Shown here: one piece after another, positions 20,001 to 27,383 of the stretch
Layout of the letters: the number at the start of each line of letters is the position of its first letter
Position numbering within the stretch: position 1 is the first letter of the stretch
From: CAYLLD01 sp964425135
Lineage (GTDB): Bacteria; Pseudomonadota; Alphaproteobacteria; Rhodobacterales; Rhodobacteraceae
Reading direction: 5' to 3'
NCBI GenBank assembly: GCA_964425135.1
Contig: CAYRKW010000004.1
Span: forward strand, 1-64,000
Length of the DNA stretch: 64,000 nt
The notes under the pieces: model-generated
The model's database searches: none
Told to the model about the DNA's origin: nothing
Seen by the model: the letters and a program-made list of their open reading frames with translations, nothing else
Program-made: the position numbers and the translations under genes

Positions 20001-22571
20001 AGCGGTACGCTCATCGACAATGGTGACGGGACCCTGACCTACACGCCGGGCGCGGGCGGCGCGGAAGATTTCTTCTATTACACCGTATCGGACGGCAATG
20101 GCGGGGTTTCGGAGACCGAAGAGCCGATGATCTTCGACACCGGTTTCCCCAGCCAACGGCAGCTTGATATCTCGATTATCTCTCAAACCGAGGGTGATGA
20201 CGGGATTACCGAGTTTGTCTATGGTATCACCCGCATTGGCGATGAAGGCTCTTTGCAGGTGACCGATACACTGACCGCGCAAACTGATCTGGTGGATCCG
20301 AACTTTAATCCCGACAATCTTCCCGATGCAACGCCGGATGTTGACTTCATTCCGGTTGACACCTCTGTCACCTTCGGGCCGGGCGAGACATTCAAGACGG
20401 TCACAGTGCAGGTCATTGGCGATACGGATGTTGAACCGGATGAAATATTCCAGCTCTTCTTCCAGTGGGTTCCGACGCCCGATGCGCCGGATGGCAATGG
20501 TAATTTTGATATTTTCAACGTGCCCCAAGATGCGACGGGCACGATCCTTAACGACGACAGTCCAAATCAGGCGCCGATTGTCACCAACGAAGAGTTCGAG
20601 AGCGAGTTTAGCGAAGCTATCAGCTTCACATTGGCCGATCTTTTGGCCAACGACATTGATCCAGATGGCGATCCGCTGACGATCACCGATTTCTTCCCTG
20701 AACTCATTGGCGGTCAGCTTGTCGAAGCGGATGGCGTCTTCACCTACACGCCCGTTGAGGAGTTTTCTGGTCCTGCCGGATCCGTCTTCTACACCGTCAG
20801 TGACGGCAATGGCGGCGAGACATTTGGTGAGGCGACCTTCTTTGTGGACTTCCCCGGAGATCGAACCATCAATGCGTCGATCCTGTCGATGGAAGAAGGC
20901 GATGCAGGCGTTACCGAATTTGTGTTTGGCCTGACGCGCTTCTCGATTGCTGGTCAGGACACCGATTTGAACACAACTGATACGATCCTTATCGAAACAG
21001 GCGATGCCGATCCGGCGTTCAACCCGGATGATCTGCCAGCGGCAACTGCGGGTGTTGACTATGAGGCGCTCGAAACGTCGGTCACTTTCGCACCTGGAGA
21101 GACGTTCAAATCCGTCACAGTCAATGTCTTTGGTGACACAGAACTGGAGCCGGATGAGATATTCCAGCTCTTCTTCGAGCATCAGGGTGTCTACGACAAC
21201 TTCACTGTTCCAGAGGATGCGACAGCGACGATCGAAGATGATGACGAGATGGTCGAGCCGATGGCGTTTGATCCGTCAAATTATGACAATGTCTTTATTG
21301 GCGATGAAACCGACAATCCAATTCAGGGAACACCTCAAACAGATTGGATCGAAGGGCGCGAAGGCCGTGATGATATCGACGCTCTGGCCTCGGATGACTA
21401 CATCGCAGCCGGGTCCGGTAACGACTGGAATGTGCGCGGCGGTTCAGGTGCGGATGTCTTCCAGTTCGGCCTTGGGGATGATGATATCGTTATTACTGAC
21501 TGGCAGACCGGGGTCGACAAGATCCGTCTTATGGACGGCTTGGCGTTGAGCGATCTGTCGATTGCTGAGCAGACCTTCGGCGGTGTGACACGCACAACAC
21601 TCTCCACAGCCTTAGGGGATCGGTTAATCCTGATCAATCAAAACGCAGCTGATCTGGGTGAAGCGGACTTTGTCACCGGCGGCGCAGGTGAGCCTCCCGT
21701 CGATACGCCAGCGGGTTTTGATCCAGAGGATTATGAAAATGTTTTCACCGGTGACGATGAGGATAATCCGATCCAGGGCACGCCGCAGACAGACTTCATC
21801 GTAGGCGGCGACGGTCGCGATGATATCAATGGTCTGGCCTCGAGCGACTATATCGCAGCAGGGGCCGGCAATGACTGGAACGTGCGCGGAGGAAGCGGTG
21901 CGGATGTGTTCCAGTACGGGCTTGGCGATGATGATATCATCGTTGCCGACTGGCAGGCTGGCGTCGACAAAATCCGTCTGATGGATGATCTGGCCTTAAC
22001 CGACCTGTCGATTGTGGAGCAGACCTTTGGCGGTGTGACACGCACGTCGCTGATCACCGATCAAGGCGATCGTCTGATCCTGATCAACCAGACCGCTGCC
22101 GATCTGTCGCAAGATGATTTTGTTGACGGTGGTGATCCGGTTGATCCGCCAATGGGCTTTGATCCTGCGAACTATGACAATGTGTTCATTGGTGATGGCG
22201 ACGACAATCCGATTGCCGGAACGCCACAGACGGACTGGATCGAAGGCCGTGGTGGTCGCGATGATATCAATGGGCTGGGCGCGGATGATTATATCGCGGC
22301 AGGTGCCGGAAATGACTGGCATGTGCGCGGCGGAACCGGCGCGGATGTGTTCCAGTTCGGCTTTGGTGATGATGACATCGTTGTGTCTGACTGGGAGACG
22401 GGAATTGACAAGGTGCGCCTGATGGATGGGCTGGAGTTGACCGATTTGACGATCATCGAGCAGACCTTCGGTGGCGTCTCGCGGGTCACCCTATCGACCG
22501 ATCAGGGCGACCGTCTGATCCTGATCAACGAGACCGCGGCTGGTATTAACGACACCGATACCATCGCCTGA
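14025..22571 (+). CDS. Giant secreted multidomain surface protein
   Basis: The protein has 2848 residues and no Sec signal peptide, so type I secretion through its C-terminus is likely. Domains by eye: about seven FG-GAP/integrin-type blades with DxNxDGxxD calcium loops (about 20-660); three Calx-beta domains (about 690-1055); a von Willebrand type D domain from about 1065 (VFGDPHIITLDG, later GLMGNGNG); another Calx-beta (about 1375-1490); VCBS/cadherin-like domains with DAPIAVND-type linkers and DISDGNGG ends (about 1490-2010); Calx-beta-like domains to about 2405; and three long C-terminal repeats starting at residues 2415, 2565 and 2712. It is very acidic. It is likely a calcium-dependent adhesin or biofilm protein. 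No type I exporter is encoded in the window. Confidence 0.9.
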   Translation: MGNYAGLAINGTPFSGEQSGFAVDGIGDINGDGFDDIAVTAIRGNATLTYDGNATYYRDVGAVYVVFGSDAGFAPSLNLGDLDGTDGFKIAPDGGFTVGGFYGDGYIFDRGTGFGIDVAGAGDVNGDGIDDFIIGQGATRRNPDAYYGEGGSPYDANEQGVAYVIYGGTQAVDAVEAVGDLAGFRIDVEGFVTEVASAGDVNGDGFADVIVNATDLNFYGSSGFGYDVIYDADGNGQYDAGTDDTLYSGYFNYQTGKSSGFVIFGTDQARVSDAPIATPAPAGGGPGGPVFLSALAPGEASADVIVNTTTLDGGDGFEVVTGRTSTPTYGNYGSYGGYFGNYEGTSGGGALRAMGDFNGDGFDDLITNDVSYVGFYNSYTFIRDAAGNLTVLPEEPTGGGDATPGAAIINGQDTSVDPYPVSLDVSFTGADIDFRISRLAIFEADPGNDLGGTFGGIGDVFGDDGRDELAYFSALQVGADPALTTTALGVVVIDGTDQPPFSDNTFGNTNAKVREEIESDILGGQGAFFYDGSISNDNFVGLIDAAATGVGDINSDGLDDFLITGRGLTSNSEVGYLVFGAAAGFSGLVDLSALSASQAYKIVDPGETQTFNSFSSVAGAGDLNNDGHDDIIIGETGTENFTGSSYVIFGGTAALEALDNADGANDNELNINNLAVDVTTGDLPIVVSLRNAGQYTASQSEGDSGATTYTFEVTRTGNLSEIVSFDYAVAGFGFNPTDGADFVGGALPNGSVSFAAGEALVEIDVEIQGDLTIENSEEFSLEISNATTDGTSSISIAGDVSIARVFNDDQPTFVYVSGRSRNEDDDDPVGFTVFRYGDQSSEITGDFVISAGTADDADISGSFPLSGSFTIASGDFSTFIAVDQLADTDIEFSESLTIAISNVAAPGSLELNVQSTSATAYIFNDDFPPRITVSVDDSFVPEGDSGTTDVTFTITRSGDDLAGDVDVTFDINPFPAAGDFFALDSNDVVGPLPSLGNSVTIPDGQASVDFVVQVIGDGIIEPRESMILDVTGYTAPSGISYDILDDVRVTVFNDDGRPPVVPQGIEADVFGDPHIITLDGLGYDFQAVGEYVLVETDAGATNPFAVQVRFEPLPGSDLVSVTTRMAVEIDGVTVEVDALGDTPILIDGAPLTAEQLATGAADVNGDAADPGGAYDVFFNADQSEITIVLNDTGEQLVIKNMDGALNICVFLADAPGGNAGAISGLMGNGNGDLTDDYELRDGTAVPASEVTTDEDGTPSLSFDYLYGRGAFDGAGYAQSWELGAGERLFTNTASYPTGFPAASLKIDDLPADLREDAEAAAIAAGLDPADKAIFDAAVLDFALTGDADFLAGALGLAAEPEAQSTPTDAPALPSTVGVATGEPTGELTEGDTGTTSTLFTFYRIGDASGAVTVDFSVEGDVDIDDFQPGSVISGSITFEAGETTKTYSVDVLGDLETEGDEDIVVTIQGTSDPAVLIGASTATTKILTDDFAPEAVDDVTSGGENGDINGNVLAANPTDPDSDPDGDALTVTSFTDTDGTVYPADGAQVTLASGATMMMMANGNFTFSPSGDGTDTIYDTLGDGDQATVTFAYAISDGNGGSDTADLTITVNGANDAPIAVNDDITLDEDGSISFFPQDNDLDGEGDVLDVEAVGDPSNGTADLDVEGGLIYTPNPDFNGSDAFTYDISDGNGGTSTATVNVTVNPINDDPVITNGGAVSVDETTRFVTDVVSEDVDGPVVTYAITGGADASLFEIDDVSGALSFVDAPDFENPQDANGDNVYDVEVSADDTVGGVGSASFTVTVTDIDDTGNGAPVAVDDTYEVNENGIAIGNVVNGTVSDTDGNTTATGTGDSDPENDPLTVISAVDSDGNALSIDGLFNDLPQGGQTTLTPTGGFVFSPDEDFEDLGVGQSRAVTITYTISDGQGNSNSADITFNINGENDQPENRFDAFSVDFGVPLTINIAEDVLANDVDIDGDALSFVGFTPDELNSGTLIDNGDGTLTYTPGAGGAEDFFYYTVSDGNGGVSETEEPMIFDTGFPSQRQLDISIISQTEGDDGITEFVYGITRIGDEGSLQVTDTLTAQTDLVDPNFNPDNLPDATPDVDFIPVDTSVTFGPGETFKTVTVQVIGDTDVEPDEIFQLFFQWVPTPDAPDGNGNFDIFNVPQDATGTILNDDSPNQAPIVTNEEFESEFSEAISFTLADLLANDIDPDGDPLTITDFFPELIGGQLVEADGVFTYTPVEEFSGPAGSVFYTVSDGNGGETFGEATFFVDFPGDRTINASILSMEEGDAGVTEFVFGLTRFSIAGQDTDLNTTDTILIETGDADPAFNPDDLPAATAGVDYEALETSVTFAPGETFKSVTVNVFGDTELEPDEIFQLFFEHQGVYDNFTVPEDATATIEDDDEMVEPMAFDPSNYDNVFIGDETDNPIQGTPQTDWIEGREGRDDIDALASDDYIAAGSGNDWNVRGGSGADVFQFGLGDDDIVITDWQTGVDKIRLMDGLALSDLSIAEQTFGGVTRTTLSTALGDRLILINQNAADLGEADFVTGGAGEPPVDTPAGFDPEDYENVFTGDDEDNPIQGTPQTDFIVGGDGRDDINGLASSDYIAAGAGNDWNVRGGSGADVFQYGLGDDDIIVADWQAGVDKIRLMDDLALTDLSIVEQTFGGVTRTSLITDQGDRLILINQTAADLSQDDFVDGGDPVDPPMGFDPANYDNVFIGDGDDNPIAGTPQTDWIEGRGGRDDINGLGADDYIAAGAGNDWHVRGGTGADVFQFGFGDDDIVVSDWETGIDKVRLMDGLELTDLTIIEQTFGGVSRVTLSTDQGDRLILINETAAGINDTDTIA
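21267..22568 (+). repeat. Three tandem C-terminal coding repeats of about 147-150 codons
   Basis: Units begin at 21267, 21717 and 22158, each with FDPxxYxNVFxGD followed by DNPIxGTPQTD. They continue through RTX-like GRDDI and GGSGADVFQ (third copy GGTGADVFQ) motifs to DRLILIN. Copies are highly similar in protein but differ at many synonymous sites, so the duplication is not recent or has been maintained by selection. The RTX-like glycine/aspartate motifs and C-terminal position fit a type I secretion region. Confidence 0.85.
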
Positions 22572-22638
22572 TCGACACCAAAGCTGAGCGCGGTTTCAAC
22601 GATGAAACAGCAAGAGACGCGGCGCCTTAGACGCCCAG

Positions 22639-23244
22639 CTACTGCGCCGGAGCGAAGAAGAGGTTGAGCAGGGTCAACTGATCGGGCAGGCCTGTTTCCG
22701 GCAACCCGCGCTCTTTTTGAAACGCGCTCAGCGCGGCGACCGTGGCCGGATTGTCCGGAGCGCCGTCGGTTGTGCCGGGATCGAAATTAATCGCCTCAAG
22801 CCGTTGCTGCACCATCGACAGCACCTCGCGGTAGATCAGCACAGCGGCATCGCCTGTGCTGACGGTTACAAGCTCGGACTTCTCGCGCAAACGTAGAGTG
22901 ATGACTTCGCGCAGGTAGCGATTGATCAGATCGAGAATACGCGCATCTGTCTCGCTCTCACAGGCGCGGGCGAGCAGGCCGAGCACCAGTTCGGTGGTCT
23001 GCCATGGCGTTGCGTCATAGGTCTTTGGCTGGAGCGCGTTGATGCCGCTGATATAGCCTTCGATCCAGCCGGCGGTGACATAATAATCCCGCGACTTTTG
23101 CTCGCGAATGCCCAGATATTGCTCGCATGTCAGCCGTCCCGCGCCCTTGGCGGCAAACTCACCGTTGGAATCAGCTGCCAGGGCAGGGGAGACGGGCGCA
23201 AATGCCAGAGAACCGGCGGCGATCAATGGGGCGAAACGAAACAT
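22639..23244 (-). CDS. Exported protein with peptidoglycan-binding-like C-terminus
   Basis: The 201-residue protein has a clear Sec signal peptide (FAPLIAAGSLAFAPVSPALA). The mature part contains a CEQYLGIREQK segment and an AGWIEGYISGIN helix like those of small periplasmic proteins of unknown function. The last 40 residues (NPATVAALSAFQKERGLPETG) resemble a peptidoglycan-binding domain repeat. ATG 23244 is preferred because AAGGG lies 6 bases upstream; ATG 23262 lacks a ribosome site. Convergent with the giant secreted protein gene. Confidence 0.7.
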   Translation of the reverse strand: MFRFAPLIAAGSLAFAPVSPALAADSNGEFAAKGAGRLTCEQYLGIREQKSRDYYVTAGWIEGYISGINALQPKTYDATPWQTTELVLGLLARACESETDARILDLINRYLREVITLRLREKSELVTVSTGDAAVLIYREVLSMVQQRLEAINFDPGTTDGAPDNPATVAALSAFQKERGLPETGLPDQLTLLNLFFAPAQ

Positions 23245-23321
23245 GGATTTCCCTTTGGACATAGAATTGATTGCAGTCCCATTCAGCGCCGCGCGAGCAG
23301 CAAACGGGATGGTATTTCAAC

Positions 23322-23351
23322 AAAAAAGCGCGGGCACCGTCGCGCCCGCGC
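23322..23351 (-). terminator. Rho-independent terminator of the choice-of-anchor-L gene
   Basis: Read on the minus strand, GCGCGGGC (23351-23344) pairs perfectly with GCCCGCGC (23335-23328) around an 8-nt loop and is followed by TTTTTT. It lies 28 bp past the stop codon of the gene at 23379. Confidence 0.85.
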
Positions 23352-23378
23352 CTTGATTGTTCTCAGTTGCGCCTTGCG

Positions 23379-24782
23379 TCAGGCTGCGCGGGACTGTTTG
23401 CGACGGACCAGTCCGCCAAACCCTACCAGCCCGATGAGGTAAAGCAAGCCTGCGCCGGGGATCGGTACAGGTGTGACGCCGCCGCCACCTCCGCCACCGG
23501 TGCCGCCACCGCCCGTGCCGTCGTCAACGGTGATCGGTGTCATGTCGACTGTAACTGGCCCCGTGATGTTCAACAGCGAGACGCCAAGCGGGAAGGCTGC
23601 ACCATCCGCAGGATCCAGTCCCAACGTCGGCTCAATGCCGCGCAAATCGAATTCAGAGACGCTAAACCCAAGCGTTCCGAATATGTCGAAGGTCTGACCT
23701 GCGAGCAGGGTGTAGACATCCGTGCCGATGACCAATTCGTATCCATCCGGGTCATTCACGGTCAGAAGCGATGGCGCTGTGACACTCGCAAACTCTGCGT
23801 TATTGGCCTCATAGGTGAAACCAACGCTGACCGGCGGGTCGATCCAGATGGTCGGACCTTCCGTCGCAGCATCGATCTCGATCACAAATGTGCCGTCCGC
23901 ATCCGGTGGATTGGACGGCAGGATCGGCGTGAACTCGGACGCGCCATTGGTGTTGGTGAAATCACCAAAGCTCGACAGATAGACGGTTGTGTCGAGTACA
24001 TCGTCAGATGCGTCGGCAAGAATGACTGTGAAATTGTTCAGCCCTTCTTGCACCGGCACATCAAACCGCAACAGTGGAATATTGTTGGGTGCAATCACGC
24101 CATCAAGCTCGGTTCCGGGGATATTGGCAAAATCGGGATGGTTCACATTGATCGGAAGCGGTGTTGATCCCGGCGCGGCCCCCGTTTCCAGAGCGCCTGC
24201 CACATTCTGCCCATTCACAAACAGGCCGAACCCGTCAATAAAACTAGAGCCAACAAACTCGGGGAACTCCTCCGAGCCGAAAACGCCGATAAACGAGATT
24301 TCTTCCACGCCAGCATCGACGTTGAACTCGATATCAAGCTGGATCGGATCAAAGTGCTGCACCTGTCCTGTGATGCCCGACAGCAAGTCATTTTGAGCTC
24401 CCGAAGCGATTGTCGACGAACCGCCGGTCAGACCGCCACTGGTGTTCGGACCGCTCGCGTAGTCAAGCACATCGCCTGTGCTCAAAACAATACCCGGCGA
24501 TGGCAGCCCGTAGGTGCCGCCAACATTTAGATAAGTTCCCGCCTGTTGCGCGTTCGGATTCCCGAACCCGCCGTCGAAATCTCCTTCACCTTCTCCAAAG
24601 TCGAAAAACTCGCCGCCCGTAAGCTGCGCGTCGATGATCGTGATATTGTCGGCGTTGAGGAAGAGTTGCTGTGCAAGCGTGTCGGCAGTGTCTGTGCCCT
24701 GGATCACGATTGCGTAGGATGGAACGGCTGTCATACACGCGAGAAACGCCCCGCTGACAGCGGTTCTGAAAATACCAAACAT
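23379..24782 (-). CDS. Choice-of-anchor-L exported protein with VPLPA/PEP-CTERM-like sorting tail
   Basis: The 467-residue protein has an N-terminal signal peptide (AVSGAFLACMTAVPSYA), then a choice-of-anchor-L type domain: GTYGLPSPGIVLSTGDV, followed by GVFGSEEFPEF and FIDGFGLFVNGQNVA. A second beta domain follows, then a Gly-rich linker. The C-terminus has the three-part sorting signal VPIPGAGLLY, a transmembrane helix and RRKQ. Such tails are processed by exosortase-type enzymes and the proteins go to the cell surface, often with exopolysaccharide. No exosortase gene is in this window. Confidence 0.85.
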   Translation of the reverse strand: MFGIFRTAVSGAFLACMTAVPSYAIVIQGTDTADTLAQQLFLNADNITIIDAQLTGGEFFDFGEGEGDFDGGFGNPNAQQAGTYLNVGGTYGLPSPGIVLSTGDVLDYASGPNTSGGLTGGSSTIASGAQNDLLSGITGQVQHFDPIQLDIEFNVDAGVEEISFIGVFGSEEFPEFVGSSFIDGFGLFVNGQNVAGALETGAAPGSTPLPINVNHPDFANIPGTELDGVIAPNNIPLLRFDVPVQEGLNNFTVILADASDDVLDTTVYLSSFGDFTNTNGASEFTPILPSNPPDADGTFVIEIDAATEGPTIWIDPPVSVGFTYEANNAEFASVTAPSLLTVNDPDGYELVIGTDVYTLLAGQTFDIFGTLGFSVSEFDLRGIEPTLGLDPADGAAFPLGVSLLNITGPVTVDMTPITVDDGTGGGGTGGGGGGGVTPVPIPGAGLLYLIGLVGFGGLVRRKQSRAA

Positions 24783-24800
24783 AGTGATTAAGCCCCCTTA

Positions 24801-24861
24801 AAACTTGATTGTGTCTGTCAATGCTATCGATTTTAATCAAAAAATGAGACAAATCAAGTTT
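24801..24861. promoter_or_regulatory. Inverted repeat with central FNR-like site upstream of the choice-of-anchor-L gene
   Basis: AAACTTGATTGTGTCT (24801-24816) is mirrored by AGACAAATCAAGTTT (24847-24861), with one single-base indel. Midway between the arms lies TCGAT-TTTA-ATCAA (24827-24840), one mismatch from the FNR/FnrL consensus TTGAT-N4-ATCAA. It is 19-79 bp ahead of the minus-strand start. An operator role is inferred. Confidence 0.35.
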
Positions 24862-25007
24862 ATGTTACCGAAGTTGAACGGGTGAAGTGACCTCAAATAC
24901 GAAGGCGGCCCTTTCGGCGTAAGCGATCTGCCCTGCACCAGCCCCCCTTGCACTCACACGATCTACGGGACAGTCTTGCGCTCAGCCGTGTCGTTTGGGG
25001 GTTGATC

Positions 25008-25628
25008 ATGATCTGGAAAATGCCGTTTCTTGCGCTTTTTGTCTCCGTCATTGCCGCATTTGTCGGGGCGGAGGTCTTCCACGGCACCGATTGGCTTAGC
25101 CGCATTCCACCCGCAGGCTCAGATACGCCGTCTCCCGTCGCGGATGTACCACAGGCGGCGGTCAAAACCCTCTATCGGTCTGCCTATACCGCATGGGCGG
25201 CGCTTGTGCTGATGATCCCCGCGTTCGTCTATGTCTGGCGGCGCAACAGCGGTGCATGGGCGCCGTGGCAGGCGTGGTGGACCGTGTCCTACATCGCGTT
25301 TGCCATCCACATGTTCTGGGCCATGGCGATATTCTTTGGCGGTGATTTCGATGCGATGCAAACCTCCACCCGTGTCAGCGCGTTCTGGCCTGGAATTGCC
25401 TTGCTTATCTGGTGGGGCATCGATGTGGTTCTAAGCTTTCTTGTCCGCGAGACAGCCCTGATCCGCATCCAGCGGATCATCGTGCATCTGCTCGCCTTTG
25501 TGCTGATGGTCGGCGGCTCGCTCGTCAAAGGGGAGACCTTGCCGATCAAAGCGCTGGGGCTGGTCCTGCTTTTGGCGACTTTGGCCTCAGGTATTGCTGC
25601 ATATCGGGCCCGCCGCAGCGTGGCGTGA
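25008..25628 (+). CDS. Predicted multi-pass membrane protein of unknown function
   Basis: The protein has 206 residues with about five or six hydrophobic segments: near the N-terminus (FLALFVSVIAAFVGAEV), around the central WAALVLMIPAFVYVW, then AFAIHMFWAMAIFF, GIALLIWWGIDVVLSFL, IVHLLAFVLMVGGSL and a last C-terminal one. I do not recognise a family. ATG 25008 is preceded by a G-rich ggggg stretch; an earlier TTG start at 24948 would add 20 residues. Confidence 0.7.
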   Translation: MIWKMPFLALFVSVIAAFVGAEVFHGTDWLSRIPPAGSDTPSPVADVPQAAVKTLYRSAYTAWAALVLMIPAFVYVWRRNSGAWAPWQAWWTVSYIAFAIHMFWAMAIFFGGDFDAMQTSTRVSAFWPGIALLIWWGIDVVLSFLVRETALIRIQRIIVHLLAFVLMVGGSLVKGETLPIKALGLVLLLATLASGIAAYRARRSVA

Positions 25629-25731
25629 CTGTGGGTTTCCACGAGACAATCGAGAAAGTCCTTGAGATCGCCATTTCCTCTCACGCCATTGCCAGCGGCG
25701 CGGGGGGCGGCAGGTATGATTGCGGATGTGG

Positions 25732-25816
25732 TGGTACCCGAGGCCGGACTCGAACCGGCAAGCCGTTAGGCGGTGGATTTTGAATCCACTGCGTCTACCA
25801 ATTCCGCCACTCGGGC
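25732..25816 (-). tRNA. tRNA-Leu (anticodon CAA)
   Basis: On the minus strand the acceptor GCCCGAG pairs with CTCGGGT, including a terminal G-U pair. The discriminator A and an encoded CCA follow. The anticodon stem is GTGGA/TCCAC with loop TTCAAAA, giving anticodon CAA. The T arm contains GGTTCGAGTCC, and a long variable arm (CGCCTAACGGCTTG region) is present as expected for leucine. Length is 85 nt with CCA. Confidence 0.95.
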
Positions 25817-25954
25817 ATTGATCCGCCGTTTATACGCACCGACTTGGCAGAGTAAAGCGCATTGGGTCAAAAATATCGCAAATCCCGCTTGTTCCCCTAT
25901 GCAACTATGTCCACAGTCGCTGGCGTTGCAGTGGACTTGATGAAAGGTGAGGGC

Positions 25955-26583
25955 ATGAAATTTGCAGGATTGGCGCTGGCGGCTCTGTGCGCAGGCACGA
26001 TGGCACAGGCGCAAACGGTGCTGGAGCCGGGCACGCGGATGTGTCTTGAGACGGCGCAAAGTTCAGGCACCAGTTTTGAGACCTGCATCACGACTGCAAT
26101 GGCGCAATGCGATGCGTATGAGAAGGTCTCCGCAGCGGCGCTCGACTGTCTGGTGGCGGCCCGCAACGAGTGGGGTGCAGAAATTCGCAAGGAATTGGAG
26201 GCCTATGCGCTCGATGATCCGTCGTTGAAACGCATCGCGGAGATTGAGGCAAAATACATCACCCTGCGCAATGTCATCAATTGCGACCGGCAAATGGAAT
26301 TGAGCCTTGTGGACCGCCAGCCGTCCGATATCGACAAGCACAANNNNNNNNNNNNNNNNNNNNNNNNNNNNNNNNNNNNNNNNNNNNNNNNNNNNNNNNN
26401 NNNNNNNNNNNNNNNNNNNNNNNNNNNNNNNNNNNNNNNNNNNGGCAAATGGAATTGAGCCTTGTGGACCGCCAGCCGTCCGATATCGACAAGCACAACA
26501 GCGCGACGTGTCAGGCGATGGGCGCAGCGGCCTCTTATGTCGAGTTTCTGATCCGCACAGGCATCGTCCAACCGCTGCGATGA
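25955..26583 (+). CDS. Small exported protein, interrupted by an artificial scaffold gap
   Basis: The gene begins at ATG 25955 behind GGTGAGG and encodes a signal peptide (FAGLALAALCAGTMAQA) and a Cys-containing helical mature part. It runs into the 100-N gap at 26344. The 55 bp left of the gap (26289-26343) recur exactly to its right (26444-26498). Removing the N run and one copy (155 bp) restores a single in-frame 157-residue protein that ends at 26583. The Cys pattern and KRIAEIEAKYITLRNVINCD give a loose resemblance to LprI-like lysozyme inhibitors, but I do not assign it. Its stop overlaps the GST start (ATGA). Confidence 0.75.
26289..26343 (+). repeat. Left copy of a 55-bp contig-end overlap
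   Basis: These 55 bp are identical to 26444-26498 on the other side of the N run. An overlap of exactly 55 bp fits a de Bruijn assembler working at k=55, not a biological repeat. Confidence 0.9.
26344..26443. other. 100-N scaffold gap (apparently no missing sequence)
   Basis: The run is exactly 100 N, a default spacer length. The flanks overlap by 55 bp, and collapsing them restores the reading frame. Confidence 0.95.
26444..26498 (+). repeat. Right copy of the 55-bp contig-end overlap
   Basis: Identical to 26289-26343; see that entry. Confidence 0.9.
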
Positions 26584-27239
26584 AACTGGTCCTGCATCAT
26601 ATTCCGCAGAGCCGTTCGTTTCGCGTTTTGTGGCTCATAAATGAGCTTGGATTGCCGGTCGATGTGGTGACCCACGCCTTCGGGCGCAATCTGCATGAAC
26701 CGCCGTTTTCTAACATCTCCCCCGCAGGCCGCGTTCCGGCGCTGGAGATCGACGGGCGCGCAATGTTTGAAAGCGGGGCAATTCTCGAATTTCTGTGCGA
26801 GACCCACGGCGGCCCGCTCTACCGCGCGCCCGGATCGCCGGAGCGACGGGACTGGCTGATGTGGTTGCATTTTTCCGAAACCATCGGCCAGCATCTTGCC
26901 ACGCTGACCCAGCAGCATATCGCGCTTTATCCGCCCGAGTTGCGCTCGCCGGTGGTGATGAAGATCGAGCGGCGGCGGTTGGAAAAATGTCTTGCGACGG
27001 TAAATACAGCGCTGAACGGCAAGGCGTATCTGCTCGATAGCGGGTTTAGCGCGGTTGATGTTGCGATTGGATATTCGCTCGATATCGCTGCGAAATTCAC
27101 GCCGCTTGATGCCTTCGACGCCCTGCCGGACTATCTGGCGCGTCTGCAGTCGCGAAAGGCCTATCAGGATAGCCTGCCACCTCAAACCGATACACCGCCC
27201 ATATACAAACAGGCGTTTTACGATCTGCCTGAGGATTGA
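26580..27239 (+). CDS. Glutathione S-transferase family protein
   Basis: The 219-residue protein has an N-terminal thioredoxin-like domain (LVLHHIPQSRSFRVLWLINEL, then SPAGRVPALEIDG and the glutathione-contact motif FESGAILEFL). An all-helical C-terminal domain ends with FSAVDVAIGYSLDIA, the usual GST N-capping region. It would conjugate or reduce with glutathione in the cytoplasm; the substrate is unknown. It overlaps the stop of the upstream exported protein by 4 bp, so the pair is translationally coupled. Confidence 0.9.
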   Translation: MKLVLHHIPQSRSFRVLWLINELGLPVDVVTHAFGRNLHEPPFSNISPAGRVPALEIDGRAMFESGAILEFLCETHGGPLYRAPGSPERRDWLMWLHFSETIGQHLATLTQQHIALYPPELRSPVVMKIERRRLEKCLATVNTALNGKAYLLDSGFSAVDVAIGYSLDIAAKFTPLDAFDALPDYLARLQSRKAYQDSLPPQTDTPPIYKQAFYDLPED

Positions 27240-27383
27240 GCGCCGCCGCGTGATCTAGGCGGTGGATTTGCCCACAGTTTTAGGGCGAATGCGCTTGACT
27301 CATCCTGCCCGCGGCGCAAACCTGTCGGGTATTGCCCTGCTTGCAAGGCAAACGCAATTTCAACGCACAACAGGGAAAATCAC

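Noticed and set aside
19968..21182. 404-codon minus-strand frame within the giant protein gene
   Set aside because: Mirror of the repetitive Asp-rich coding sequence and not an independent gene.
26289..26498. Biological direct repeat or mobile-element target duplication
   Set aside because: Exactly 55 bp on both sides of a default-length N run, repeated at a second locus; an assembly artefact explains both.
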